A model generated the notes under the pieces. It saw only the letters and a program-made list of their open reading frames with translations, was not told where the DNA came from and searched no databases. Shown here in pieces: positions 1 to 12,399 of a stretch of 64,000 nucleotides of DNA. The stretch is taken from contig JAKMXF010000244.1 in the NCBI GenBank assembly GCA_024704765.1, forward strand, positions 239,905-303,904. Reading direction: 5' to 3'. Positions within the stretch are counted from its first letter, which is position 1, and every line of letters starts with the position of its first letter. Origin of the DNA: Oopsacas minuta (taxonomy: Eukaryota; Porifera; Hexactinellida; Lyssacinosida; Leucopsacidae). Position numbers and translations under genes: made by a program.

Positions 1-243
1 TAATAGACTCAAATGAGGAACAAGCCTTGGCACAAAGCATATAATCAAACTTTCCATACTTTGAAAAACCACAAGAGTTACAAAGAAACGGATCTTTTTC
101 GTCGTAGTTGATTGCCCGGCATTTGTGACATTGGAAAACATTTTCACTACAATTGGCACAAATCCCTGGGTGTACTGGAACTGGAGCACTACATCTTGGA
201 CATTGGAGAGTTTCAGGTGTTGTTTGTACATTCTCATATAGAT
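1..243 (-). CDS. UBR4: UBR4 exon (cysteine-rich zinc-binding segment), partial at window edge
   Basis: Last exon of the gene visible here; it runs off the low-coordinate edge. Translated on the minus strand it gives about 81 residues with a dense Cys/His pattern: CPRC, then CANC, CHKC and CNSCGF, including the block [12 protein letters not shown]. This pattern and spacing match the Cys-rich segment of the C-terminal E3 region of animal UBR4, which follows the CNNPEVP block of the upstream exons. The acceptor is ...ttatag at 244-250. The first two bases of the exon complete a split Asp codon begun by the exon ending at 9827. There are no stops. UBR4 binds N-degron substrates and ubiquitinates them with RAD6-type E2 enzymes; this segment probably binds zinc, by family analogy. 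Identity is very secure, but the downstream boundary is outside the window. Confidence 0.95.
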   Translation of the reverse strand, partial: MYMRMYKQHLKLSNVQDVVLQFQYTQGFVPIVVKMFSNVTNAGQSTTTKKIRFFVTLVVFQSMESLIICFVPRLVPHLSLL

Positions 244-2572
244 CTATAACGAAAATATGTGAAAACGATGCAAATATATATTATGTGTATAAAGATAAAT
301 TGAGGTATAAAACGATATAAAATTTCTGGTGTTCAAAAGATATCAATATACTCAGTTGAAGCCCATTTACTTATCATGGTACATTTATAAGCAGAAATAT
401 TGCCACAAAAAATTCAATGCAATCGGACTTCGTATAGGTGTCGCGGAATTTGCTATAATGCGTGGTATAGAAACTCATTGAATATCAATCGTTTGATAGA
501 AACCTTTCGAATATCCTTCTTCCGTGGCATTTGAGTAACTAAATAACAGTTATGAATATGGTAAATAACTAATTGGGCTATACTGGATGGTATCATCAAT
601 TCATTTTGAGTACTTAAATTTATTCTGTGGGTCTGTCTCACTTTCATGTATGAAGATGCGAAATCGGTGAGGAGAGAATTATGAATCGGTGTATATTTCC
701 TGTGTAGACTACCAACAATTTTCTCAGCCTATATTTCAATAAATATTTAGAATGTAAAATGTATTAGAGGATGAATAATCGAAATTTACAAAATTTTGTG
801 ATGTCAAGTATACATCGAATGTTCCTGACCATTTTTAGATATATTGAGGTGTTGAGATAGCCATATAGCTTAATAACAAAATAATAGGGGACAATGGTGC
901 ACCAACAATGAATATTTCATATGGGAAGAAAATGTAATTACGAAAAGCAAGTGTACTCCTCACAGACCCAAATGCGATACCCTTCTTTCTCCGGGGATTT
1001 CCAAAGATAACATCTGGATATAGGGTTTATAGGGTTTAAAACACATGAAAATTTGATCAATATGATGATATTCTAATATATATAGATAGGATTCAATAAG
1101 AATACAGCAGCAGACTCTGCTAAATACGATCAAATAGTGAGAAGGCCACAAGGGTGGATCTATGATTTCGGTAAGGGAGCGGGGAAAAAATTGCAAGCAG
1201 CTAGGTAGGGTTGAGACCATAAGTATTCTTCGCTATACGTTGCTATATGAACTCCGGAAAGAAGTTAAGTATATCAGTGTTATTATATACTTTTATGCGA
1301 TCTACTGATTCGATCGTGTAGCTCTGTATACTATCAATTCATTGCAAACTGTCTCTTGAAATAGTAACCTAAATGATCAGATCAATGTTGGTTGATTTTC
1401 GTTCATTAACTAGAAACCCACACGTATAAGGAAGTGGAGAATAGGGACTGTCTTAAGATTAATAGTTCTAATCAACTTGAAAGTTTAGTAGTAGAATTCA
1501 ATGTGAATCTACTACAAGTAGCTATTTTTGGGCGAGATTTATATAAAAACATTCATGTATTTATTGCTATAATCAATTAAAAAAACGAAATATAATTCTC
1601 AGAAAGTATTTTTGTACAAATTGTACCATAGTCAGACAAAAACCTTGGGAGATAGTATTTAAGTTTTAAAAATAATCTGTCCATGAATTTAAAGTTGTTG
1701 CAGGAAGTGGCTATACAAATTCACTCGAAGACGTCTGGTTAAAGGAGATTTGCAGTTGAATGTATAAGTGGGGAAGGGGATGCATCAGAAGAAATGCTAG
1801 AAAATTCGAAAGGTGCTCACTATGGGCAATTTAAACACAGCGATACATGGGGAGATCTTGTGTAAAGTGTGACAGCACTATTTATTTTGTTTTAACAAAC
1901 AATCAAAAAGAGTGACACATGGAGGGGATAGTTCAAAGATATTGGGAAATTTGCTTTACATAAGTTTGAAAGGCCCATTATGTAGAATTTGTCTAAGTTT
2001 GATAGAGTTCTTTATACTCATTTTTGTGGGAATAAGTATTTAATAAATTTGTATGACTAATACATTCAAATCAGAGCGGAGGGGGACTCTGCCCCATCCT
2101 GATCCGTCCAGAGGTCATATTCACCCGATTACGCGGATATCGTTGTTGGCCCAATTAACCGAAGTAAATTAGGATCGTAAGATATGTTTCCTGCCAAGAG
2201 ACCCAATTACTCAAGTTGAACCGATTAAAGATGACTTTAAAAGCGGATTGCAAATTAGTTGGGTTATTCTTGGTGTATACATAAATTTTTTGATGGTTGT
2301 ATTCAGGTAGTTATCCCAGTAATGCACTTGAATAATTCATAATTCGATTAAATCAAAACACATGGCCAATATTCCATAAATTAGCCAACTTAGTTACGAA
2401 GTATATAATGGAGAATCGTATATAAAATATGATGAAAATCTACTTTGATGATTGAAAAATTAATGAACTCCTTGGAAGTCATAAGAAAATTTATGGTTAA
2501 CAGTAATATCATCGACTGAATATTGAATATCGATTTTTAGAAATTCGTAAAATTGAAAAGATGCCCGAAGTA

Positions 2573-4715
2573 CAGTGAAACCTCTGGAATCGGGGCATGC
2601 GGGATGCTGGGAAAATTTCTGACGCCCCAAGTGTGAGAATTCCCCGATTCTGGAATTCAGTGTGGTATTGTGTCAAATACACCATTTTCCGTATATATGT
2701 AGCTCACATTATGTCGTACTATTGTTTCGTATTGCTAGTCACATAGTAACGTTAAAATATTTCATTCTGCTACATATTGCTTATCCTGAACACCTCTCTA
2801 AAGTGAAAATCTGCTGGTTCCAAAGATGTTCACTTTTTAGAGATTTTACTGTTAAGTACTCGCATAATAGAATATTAATTTCTATGCTACATTTTGCCCA
2901 TGAAGAAGGCTAGTAACGGTCTCTCTGTTCTGAATAAAGTGGCAGTCGCAAAGGAATTGCAGGCTGGTGTTACACATGCGAGCCTAGTGCTGAAGTACGA
3001 AACCTCCGAGGGTACTGTCGGGCGCATCAGGGAGAAGCGTCAGCAGTGGCTGGACTTGGACATCGAGTGTATGGACAAGAAGAGAAAGCGTATCGAGAAG
3101 AAGAAGACACCTGATGAGATCGAGAACAAACTGCTGCAGTTTATAAATACCAGCAGGGAGAAAAATTGCATCGTAACAGGACCAATTTTACAAGCTATGG
3201 CTCTCCGCATTGTCAAAGATACCGCTGGGCAGGAAGAGTTCAAGGCTTCGAACGGCTGGTTAGAGGCTTTTAGGTTACGTCACCATATTGTCACTCGAGT
3301 GCTGTCTGGGCAACGTGCATTCGCCCCCGTGGAGCATGCCGAGGACTACAAGGCCAACACCCTGCCTGAGATACTCTCGCAGTAGCAGCCGTGTCAAGTG
3401 CTGAACGCGGATGAAATCGGCCTCTATTGGGACCAGACTGGGGAGGAAGACCTTGATAATGGAAGATGCAGACAAGGCTGGCGCGAAAAAATATCTAAGA
3501 AACGTATCACTGTATTTCTTACCGCTGCGATGGATGGTACACTGGTGGCTATGGAGGTGATCAACCAATACCTGCATCCCGTGCCTTCTCTACCATTAAG
3601 CAGGACCTGAAGAGACTGCCTAAATGTATCTCCTGGAGTGCTTCAAAGAAGGGGTGGATGACCTCTGAGATTTTTCACAATTTTTGGTGAAGGTCAATGA
3701 AAAGTTCCGACATTCCAATAGTGATTGTGTATTGTTCCTGGATAATTTTTCGAGACACATGGCAGGTGTTGACCGCTGTTCTAACGATGACCTCTCTAAC
3801 ACCCGCATCGAGTGGCTTCCAGCCAAGTGCACCTCAATCTGCCAGCCGATAAACATGAGCATTGGTCAGGCCTTCAAGTTGAGGTACAGGAAGTTTCTCC
3901 GCGAACACATGTGCAACCAAATGTTCGCTCACAGGCACCCAACCACAGGGTTGGATCTCATGCGTGTGTGTGTATGGTTGAGCAGGGCCTGAAACTCCCT
4001 CAACGGCTCCTAGACTGTTCAGAGGTGTTTCATAAAGGCTGGGTTTATCATGACAGGCGATGAACTGATCCCAACAGAGGAATTCCCTGAAGATCCAGGG
4101 ACTAATGAATTGGCCCTCTTGGCTCTTGAGGCTGAGATCGCTGATCCACCTATGGTAGAAGACCATAAAAAAATCATTAATGAAGTGCTGGAGCCATCTC
4201 AGGCCAACAATGTAACTGTCCTTGATAAAGAACCTAATGTCGTGATGAACGACTGTGAGCCTGTCCACGCCATCACTGCAAGGGCTGCCACTCAGGCTCT
4301 CCTCGACATGGAGATATTCTTTCAGGATCAGGGGAAGCAGGTCGACGCTGAGTGGTGCGCAGTACACGCTGACGAGGTCAGAAAGGTGACAGAAGAGCAT
4401 AAGAAGCAGACAAAGATGAGCCAATTCTTCTCCCAATGTTAGTGTAGGTTCTGTGTAGCATGTATATTGTGTTGTATTCGATAGTTTTTGCGAAAATAAA
4501 ATTTATTGACTTGATTTTAGTACTGATGCCCCGATGGCGTAGGGGATTTTAGTATTAGTTCTATACAAGCTGAAAGAATTAGATTTTCAGGGTTTACCCG
4601 ATTCCCCGATTGTCGCTATTTCCCCGATTCCAGAGGTTCATTTGTATGGGAAAATATTATCGCGAAATTCAAGTGCCCCGATTTCAGAGGTTCTCAGATT
4701 CCAGAGGTTTCACTA
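2573..4715 (+). mobile_element. Tigger/pogo DNA transposon, complete ends, 2.14 kb
   Basis: Bounded by terminal inverted repeats: the left end begins CAGTGAAACCTCTGGAATC and the right end is its complement, ending GATTCCAGAGGTTTCACTA. The right terminal base differs from the left. TA dinucleotides flank both sides (2571-2572 and 4716-4717), the expected pogo/Tigger target duplication. Subterminal CCCCGATT motifs recur near both ends (about 2640 and 4600-4680) and may be transposase binding sites; this last point is inference. The length fits an autonomous Tigger. The internal transposase gene is broken, so the copy is inactive. It sits in opposite orientation to the host gene. Confidence 0.93.
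2894..4442 (+). pseudogene. Tigger (CENP-B/jerky-like) transposase, degraded
   Basis: Begins with a CENP-B-type helix-turn-helix (NKVAVAKELQAGVTHASLV), then a second DNA-binding helix region (GWLEAFRLRHHIVTRVLSG) and a DDE nuclease domain: NADEIGLYW carries the first Asp and LFLDNFSRH the second. Where the family usually has QPLD, this copy reads QPIN, so the third catalytic acid appears changed to Asn. The frame is broken by an in-frame TAG at 3383-3385, two frameshifts between about 3575 and 3684, an internal loss after the IT-VFLTAAMDGT block and two more in-frame stops near 3990-4010. The C-terminal acidic tail ends at TAG 4440-4442. Family assignment is firm; it is non-functional. Confidence 0.92.
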
Positions 4716-4949
4716 TAGTATTAAATAACGCAAAATTATCTGGATATAAGAAATAAGAGTAGCTGAGGTCAGGTGCAGATTTAGAATTAATTAAGAACTC
4801 GCTTAAGTGCCAAATTTGGTGGCTTAATGTTTGATGGTAAGAGACGAGAGTGTTTACGAAAATACAGGCATGCTGAGAAGTCACCGATATGAAAACTGAG
4901 CCATCATACTATGGCATGGACTGGGGTGGAAAACAAAATTATTAACCGA

Positions 4950-5022
4950 TTTACGGCGGAAGTGATAACGAAAAGGAACACGGTAATTTCACCATTTCAT
5001 TTTAACCAAATCTAGATATTTG
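4950..5022 (+). repeat. Dispersed repeat R1, short diverged copy
   Basis: Shares the ordered blocks 'acggcggaagtg', 'ataacgaa' and 'accatttcattttaaccaaatc' with the longer copy at 5535-5712, which lies in the same orientation about 600 bp away. Divergence is high; I infer an old interspersed element. Confidence 0.45.
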
Positions 5023-5534
5023 AAGTGACAAAATGAAAGATTTCATGGAATATTCTGTTAATAGAGAAAGCGGAGGTGAAGTCTCTGCTGTTTTTCCAAA
5101 CAATTCAAATGAATCAGCCAAAGGTCGATTCTTTCTGTATAAATGAGCTAATTGGAACATGTTTGTATTGGATTCGGCTGGAATTTTCCAAAATTGTATT
5201 TCCATAGTGTTAGAATTATATTAGAAAATTAATTGTTGATATTTGTGACAGAAACTATGCTATTGATGATAAAATATTTTTCAAAGACTGGCAAACTGTC
5301 TGGAGTTCATTTGGATTTAATTCAACTTTTGGCAACCTACTTACTATGAACTTTTTGCTAATTTGCTAAATGGGTTAATTTCAATGGTCTGTATTTGAAT
5401 TTTTATTCAACCAGGATTTCTTAGAACGCATTAGCTATAAGTAGAAGTTGGTTGATTCTGCATTTTAGGAAATTCCATTAATCTAAGACGGCAAAGCTCT
5501 TAACTTTATACAAGTGTATGCTATGGCAAAGTCG

Positions 5535-5712
5535 AAAAATGCGGCCTAAAAGGCATGATATAGCAATATTCAAAATTACTCTACTATAATAATCCCATTA
5601 CGGCCGAAGTGTCACATTCGTAACGAACAGGTACACGTGAATTCTACCACTTCGTTTCAAACAATTCCCGTACCCAAATCGAAAATTCCACATCAACTGT
5701 TATACGGCCATA
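5535..5712 (+). repeat. Dispersed repeat R1, reference copy
   Basis: Contains 'aatgcggcctaaaa', 'atagcaatattca', 'acggccgaagtg', 'cgtaacgaac' and 'cccgtacccaaatcgaaa' in order. The same blocks occur reverse-complemented at 57443-57612 and partly at 63842-63999, and partly in the forward sense at 12297-12350. No coding potential is seen. Probably a non-autonomous transposon or SINE-like element of unknown type. Confidence 0.6.
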
Positions 5713-8700
5713 AACTGACACATTTTCCCGCCAGTATTCTGTTGTAGCTTTCGTAAATTTCAAAATTTCAACAAAAAATCTATTCAAATATTTGTGGAAA
5801 GAATTAAAGAGAAACAAAATAGAGAATCAACTATAAACATACAATATTTGCATTTTATCAATAATTTGGTTGAAAATTGGAAATTTCGTTTCTATTTACG
5901 AAATGTAAACACTTTAATTGAATTTACTCAAAATCGATTCTTAATAGGGAATTTGAAGGAATGCATTATTGTTCGTGGTTAAGGAATTTGTATAGTTAAA
6001 TTTGGAATCTGCAACAGTGAAATACGACAGAGCAAATTTTCTGATAATTAGACTTATCTTTGTTATAGTTATTGTTACATACTAATTTATTATAATAACA
6101 ACTTGTCACAATATTGAAACATGCAGCAGGGGCGAATATAATTGAGCAAATATCATGGCAAATAAATTAGTATACAATATTTGTTGATAAGAGTAGCACA
6201 AGAAGCAGCACTAACAACAAAGTGGTATAGCTAAACAGAAATTTAAGGACTTTAGGGGAACTATTCACTGGCACTATACTTACGTAGCTCGGTTTCCTAA
6301 TTTGAAGAACATAAATCAAGTATTAACAATAGTGTAAACACATAATCCACCAAGAATATATCATAATTCCTTATACAAAATTTGGTTAGTTTTTGTTGTT
6401 ATTAAAACATTTTGTGTTATTGTTACACCCAAAAGAACCATAGAAAAAATTACTAAACTAAGTCAAATACCTAGAAGTAGTTAATCCAATTTACATGAGA
6501 TATTTCAAATTGATTTCAAATTCCTATTCGACACAGTATGAATGACAACGGCAAAAACACTTGACCTTAAAAAGCAACTTCTTTAGTTAACAATTATGAA
6601 TCCTTACCGCAGTATGTCACTTGTCCCAAACATATCCCATAGGCGCTATTGAAAAAAGTGACACGTGGGGTCACTAGTTGAAAGGGTGTTCAGTATTTAA
6701 TTCGGGTGCTTAGAATACGTTTTCACAACCAAAGTGCACTTTCCCAAACAATGTGAAAAATTTCCGTAAATGATTTGATCTAGGATAATACATGATATCA
6801 ATGGGATTTTGGGTGTACGCATAGCTTTGGTAGGGGAGTGTGCACATAAATGTATTTATGTTCAAAATGAGTGAAGAATTTGGAATAACATCAGGCAAGT
6901 TTTTAGAATACAGAGGTACTTTAGGGCCTTGCTAGGATATGCTCGAGGTTTGGAAGTAAATTCAAACCTATGACGAAATTCTGAAGCTCTTGTGCCAATT
7001 GTTTTGATTGAAGAAATACCACATTATTAGCAACAGCCCAGCCAACATATGTGATAGAACTTATAAAATTCGATCACAAGTACCCCTCAATTCATCAAAT
7101 GTCATAACCACATGAATGCATAAAGATACATTCTCGAAATTAAGTAAACATATATAATTTTAGAAGATTCGATGCAAGAATTCCACTGATGACAAACCTA
7201 AACAAGTTGCAATAAGACCACAAAAGGCCATTAAATGTAATATTGGTAGAACATGTATACTATAGTATGAAAAATCTTGCTAATTAGTGAATTCGAGGCA
7301 CATAGAAATGAGTATATAGTTTCGTGTGCGACCAATAACACTGATAAATTCGATGAATAATATATTTAAGCTAGCCTTGAGCACTAAGCTGTGCCGCAGC
7401 CATCTGCCAAGTAGATATAAGTCACTGTGGAAATTGATTACTCGCGAAAATGTTAATTTGATCAGATAAATTGAGTATTGGCAGGGCAATCTAAATTACT
7501 CAGAGTATTTAAATTTAGTAGCAGTCTCTAGGCTACATATGTACAGTTACTTGCAGAGATGAGACCCACTATTTAGGTACCGATTATCCGGCTAGCAGTT
7601 TGTTATCCTGAGACTACGAAAGTACAAGCGAAAAGAGGTCGTATGAGCAAATGGCAGTATTAACGGCCAAATTAAATATCTCCTGAATTCTTCAAACAGA
7701 TTCTTTGTAAGTATTCGACTCATCAAGGTAGATAATGCAGTAGTTATGACTCTATCCAATAGTGGTAGAGATTAAACCAAAGAGGAGAGTCATACAGAAG
7801 TTTTTCTCGCATTTTTGAAATATTGTGTTTGCTGTATAAATAAACTATACTCAGGTATTTTGGACCATCATAATAGTGAATATATACATAAGCAAATACA
7901 ACAAATTACGCCGAAAATTCAAATTATTGTAATAGACAAGGATAAGACAATGAAAAAGACTAATATGGATTCCAACCCTCAAATATTTTTGAAAGTATAT
8001 ACCAAATTTGCATTTCTAACTAGAGTAGATTTGTAATAACTTACTCATACTGTAGAAACTAGCCCCACTAATCGGGCACTCCACTGGATACTTATATACT
8101 GTTGGTAAAGCATGCTGTGTATGCTAGAACAGCTTGTAATGGCGGATAAGCGTCGCTTACTCAGTAGAAAATAGTGCTAATAGAATCGTAATCAATAAGG
8201 CAGACAGGCACAAGATCCAGATCGGTAGGTCGACAATATTCTCAGAAATCAGCGTGGCCAGATCGAAACTAAAAAAGTTTCAAAAACATTCCAAACAACC
8301 TAAAGAAGAAAAAGCATAACGCTTAAGTATTGTGAGTTCGAGAATGCATAAGTGCCTTTTCTTGAGGATGTCAGATAGTATAGATAGGGTGGCGTAAGTA
8401 TTGCGAGCATGCTCACACCCATATTCTGTTGGAAAGACCAAAATGAGATGGAACAATTCTGAAAGCATCATTGAATTCTACGGATCTGTGACCCCAGGGT
8501 GAATATTTTAATATGTTTACGGCAAAATGATTTTTACATATTTGCGATAAAAGTGGGACAAGTGGTATGTAAAATATGTATGCGGGATTTCGCATGTAAA
8601 CAATTATGTTGCAAAGATCGACATATTTCTAACTATACAAATACTCGTATGTCAGTTTCAATAATTTCAAACTACTTATATTGGCTCTATATTTCACTAG

Positions 8701-8954
8701 GTACCTAAATATATTTTGAACCCAATAATTAGTTATGGTCATAAATGCAATTGGCAAATAGATGAAACGTAAAATTTATTGATAGATTTTACCAGACTAA
8801 AGTCTGAACGAGAGTAGACAGGTAGCTCTAAATATTGAAATTAACAATATGGTGCATGAAAAGCCAAATAATATTTCACAGTGCAGTGTCTTGAAATTGT
8901 ATATTTAGATGTGTTAAAAATTATGTTCGGTTAGTATATAGATTTCTTGTCTTG

Positions 8955-9035
8955 CTTCCAGTACCAATACTAGGGGAGAGTTGTATATGGAGTAACCAAA
9001 TCTCTTAACCGGCAGCATTCATCCGGTACTGGAAG
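8955..9035. repeat. Short inverted repeat pair (11-bp arms)
   Basis: CTTCCAGTACC at 8955-8965 is mirrored by GGTACTGGAAG at 9025-9035, and the flanking GC..GC bases also partly pair. Could be the ends of an ~80-bp MITE. No target duplication is clear. Confidence 0.45.
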
Positions 9036-9826
9036 AAGCATGTATGGGGCTCCATCCAAAGTCCATCAACTTGACATATTAGAAAGTAGAAGGTATTACT
9101 GGTGGTGACTTTATATCCTGCGCCATTGAGATATTAGCTTCAAAATTCAACCAAAGAGCTTCTAATTAATACATGAATAATATATTTTAACAATTTATTG
9201 ATAAACACTTGGGAACTATGACATTCCAATAAAAAGTATTAAACGATTTGTTCTGATGAGGGAAATACAATTCCTTTGGGATATAGAAGTGCATTTCTGA
9301 GAAAATTATAGAAACGCTGAAAAGACTATTAAACATGTTGTAATATGGCAATGCGCAATCCTTTTTGGAGAAATATTTAATTCTGTCAATCGAAAGACAT
9401 TACAAGGTTCGAATAAACTTAATTACGGGGATGATCGAATTAGTAAGGGTTCGGATTAGCAAGGTTGATAATTGCTAGGGTATATTGTACTCACGAAGCA
9501 TGTCCTTTATGAAAAAGACGTACAAATAGTACTCTAAATATAAATCAACGAATATAATTAAACTATACTTTAAAACAATTTGTAATGCTCCTTATGTACT
9601 CCTCCATTGGCCACCACATGTAAGTAAATACACAACCATTATATTTCGCGACTGTAGGCCAATAAATATAATATCATTAATATGGTTATATAAATAATGA
9701 AAACAAGACCAGTTCCGAAATTATAGTGGTTGATCGAGTCTAAGACTGTATATCCATGATGCAGGGCATATACAAGATCGTGCGAGCAAGTATTAAAATC
9801 CAATATTTATGGAGAAAAGACAATAC

Positions 9827-10145
9827 CTGAATACTCAATAATCAAGTTGGAAGCTACAATAGGAAGAATAAAGAGAATTTTTATTTCATGCTGGCCAGCA
9901 TGAAGATTAACCTCTTTAGCTTTCTGCCATAATTCCCTTTTATTCTTCAATTCAACAGCACTGTGAAAGATTTTGTTGGAATAATAAATCTTCATTGTTT
10001 TAACCATCTTGTGACGCTTTAAATCAGAAATCTTCAAGTGAATATTTGTTATGGTATATGTATTGATGAATTTTACAATAATCGAGTTTGCGGTAAATTT
10101 ACTGTCAGACCTAATGGCCATCATTTTCATACTTGCGTTTGGAAC
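9827..10145 (-). CDS. UBR4: UBR4 exon (beta-sandwich-like segment before the Cys-rich region)
   Basis: A 319-nt exon of about 106 residues with no stops. Conserved UBR4 blocks are visible: KISDLKRHKMVKTMKIYY, then AVELKNK, LWQKAK, and near the end LPIVASNLIIEY. They correspond to the segment between the CNNPEVP block and the CPRC zinc-binding block in animal UBR4. The acceptor is attcctttag|gtt and the donor is tattcag|gtattg. The exon starts in phase 0, directly following the Glu codon that ends the exon at 29830, and ends with one base that joins the exon at 243. The reading frame stays open 20 bases past the donor, so the 3' boundary rests on the GT site and the phase match. Confidence 0.95.
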
Positions 10146-10562
10146 CTAAAGGAATAACATCAAAGTATAAAAACTTTGGTTGTGCAAGCAAAATATTTGT
10201 CCTAAACTCTGAATACAACATAGGAGTTTAGTAAATGACTTAAACCGATTTCCAATTCATTAAGAATACGATTTTAAACATTTTTCACAAAAAAGACTAA
10301 TGTATAACTCAAGATCGAGGACGATATATTCATTGACCATTTGAGATAAGTTAAAATGTATGATTCTGAATTGGGTGTAAATTGCTGATACACATTTCAA
10401 ATACTGAGATATATAACAAATATAACACTCTCATAAGTGGCTAGAAACTGACTAGAGCATTTATATAACAACCAACGAATAAATCTACCTTGCCAGACAA
10501 TAGGATTTAGACTAAATAATAATTTCTATGTAAATAATACTATAGTGGTTCGTAACCTTTGT

Positions 10563-11526
10563 TATAAAAGTCTTGTTACTATTCGAAACCATGGATTACT
10601 TGAAGTTTATTAATAATGAAAGACAACAATACTATTAACGAAAATACAAAATTGGTGGATTATGTCCGATAAATGTATGTTCCCTAGGTCGAAATAACAT
10701 CATATGAGTGGCTAAAACGAGAATATGTCGTGAATAATACGCCATTTTCCAAGCTCTGTCATATGATCAACATCGGTTGTCGACTGGAATTAACACCAAT
10801 TGATCCAAGGATGTTATCATAGAAAGCATCAAGAAATTTCCCTAATAAGTTCTCCAGTTCCAGAGTTAGAGTGGTTACCATTGATGGCACATATTTGCTA
10901 ATATTACTAATAACTTAAATCATCTTGCAAATACGATATGGTATACACTCGACTTCCCATAACATGAAAATACATTTTGATATGATATATTTGACGATCA
11001 CGAATAATCCTTGGACAGATGAGATCAAAATGTAGTATCGGAGCATAGGAAGCAGGATACATACAAAATGTTTGCGAGTGGATTTAGCCATAACATTAAA
11101 GAAGGTCAAGTTATAGGTGATCAATTTCCAGAAATGTATCATCCATGGTCACTACTATAACTGTGGAACCTGAGAATACACTATGGCAAATTCTTGATAT
11201 ATTGGATAAAAACATCCATGGATCAATTTGTGTAATTCTAGAGTAAACGACGCGATATATATTGATCATTTGACAGAGCCTGAAAATGTGCACATAAACC
11301 ATAATATACTCCGATTTTGGTCAATCGGATGATATCATTTCGGCCTGATATTCGTCGGATGACATAGTTTGTCTTAACTATTAACCAACAATTGTACATA
11401 TATTCTGGCCAAAATGCACCAATTTTGGATTACAAATTAAATGACATCAAGTAATCCAGATCCATGAAATTATGGCCAATGGTATGACCTTAGATAGCGA
11501 AGGTCACGAATGGGTATATTCTTGAC
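10563..11526 (+). repeat. Approx. 1-kb dispersed repeat, copy D1
   Basis: Collinear with 14779-15860: 'actattcgaaac.atggattacttgaag' near the start, 'gtggctaaaacg', 'accaattgatccaaggat', 'atcatcttgcaaa', 'tggtataNactcgactt' in the middle, 'ggtcactacta' and 'tgtggaacctgag' later, and 'tatgaccttagatagcgaaggtca' near the end. I see no long open frame or clear terminal inverted repeats. The two copies are about 3.2 kb apart in the same orientation. Either an old tandem/segmental duplication or two insertions of an unclassified element. Confidence 0.75.
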
Positions 11527-11635
11527 GGTCAATACAATAAATATTATGAACTATAGTATGTCTAGCATAAAATTCGCAATCAATGTATTTTGCTAAAACA
11601 GTTTAGAAGATTCTTATTAATTACTCACTATTTTG

Positions 11636-11735
11636 AAAGTTTTCAACCCTATGTCACCTAGTGAAACCTGTTGCCATATCTATAATGTCTGTAAATGTTA
11701 TATGGTGGCAATGTGACACGAGTTGAAAATATTCA
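11636..11735. mobile_element. Small foldback MITE, copy 1
   Basis: About 100 bp with complementary ends: TTTCAACCC..TGTCAC on the left and GTGACACGAGTTGAAA on the right, and a central ATATGG/CCATAT pair. A related copy lies at 49019-49118. Too short to code. Family unknown. Confidence 0.55.
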
Positions 11736-12296
11736 ACACATCATCATTTAGTATTTATATGAATAATAAGTCATATCACTTTTACAAAATATATTGATAG
11801 AAAATATTCATGACAGTCATCGAGACGAAGTCCATGTCATGCATGGTGATGAAAGATGTAGTGCCAACCAAACTAATTTATGAATATATCCCACAAAGAG
11901 ATAATCTCTAGTGACGAATTTGATATGATACATGGGTGGAATATCCCAAATATAATCCATAATAAAGCAGTAGTTCCAAACATTTCAATAGCGAGCAACA
12001 AGCTAATCTGGCAGCGTTGTAAAGTCTCTTTAAAAATACCCTACTAAAGATTACGCCTGATTCCTACTTTTGGCCATCAAAAAAGGAGTAGATATAATTT
12101 AATGGCATTTTATAATCACCGATATTAAGGAACTGATAGATCTTCACCCAAATAGTGCAATATTGCAATGTAACAATCCAGAAAAACAAATTTGTGAAAT
12201 TTCAGATCGAGGAGACGTAATCTGTATGCGTAATTGGAAAGTACGTATGCTTATAAAAATGCTCTTTCTTTGATACCAGGAACACGAGGATTCTTC

Positions 12297-12350
12297 TGTC
12301 ACTTCGTTTTAACCTATTCCCGCTCCCAAATCGAGATTTCAGCAGCTTGT
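12297..12350 (+). repeat. Dispersed repeat R1, fragment
   Basis: The segment 'cacttcgttttaacctattcccgctcccaaatcgagattt' resembles the R1 reference block at about 5645-5690. It lies just upstream of the mariner relic and may be a separate older insertion. Confidence 0.45.
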
Positions 12351-12399
12351 GGAGGTCATAAATATGAAACATTGTTACGAGGTATTCAGTTAGGGCTAT

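Larger units (their letters stand above)
244..9826 (-). other. UBR4 intron, 9.6 kb, with Tigger element and dispersed repeats
   Basis: Donor gtattg at 9826 and acceptor ttatag at 244-250 on the minus strand. It contains the Tigger element at 2573-4715, dispersed repeat family R1 at about 4950-5022 and 5535-5712, and a small inverted repeat at 8955-9035. A possible pogo-like repeat edge lies near 9430-9480. The stretches 251-2572, 5713-8950 and 9040-9820 are AT-rich and stop-dense in all frames, and I recognise no gene or RNA in them. Confidence 0.85.

Noticed and set aside
3834-4436. A 200-codon open frame on the minus strand
   Set aside because: It is antisense to the Tigger transposase C-terminal part, whose plus-strand translation has clear family motifs.
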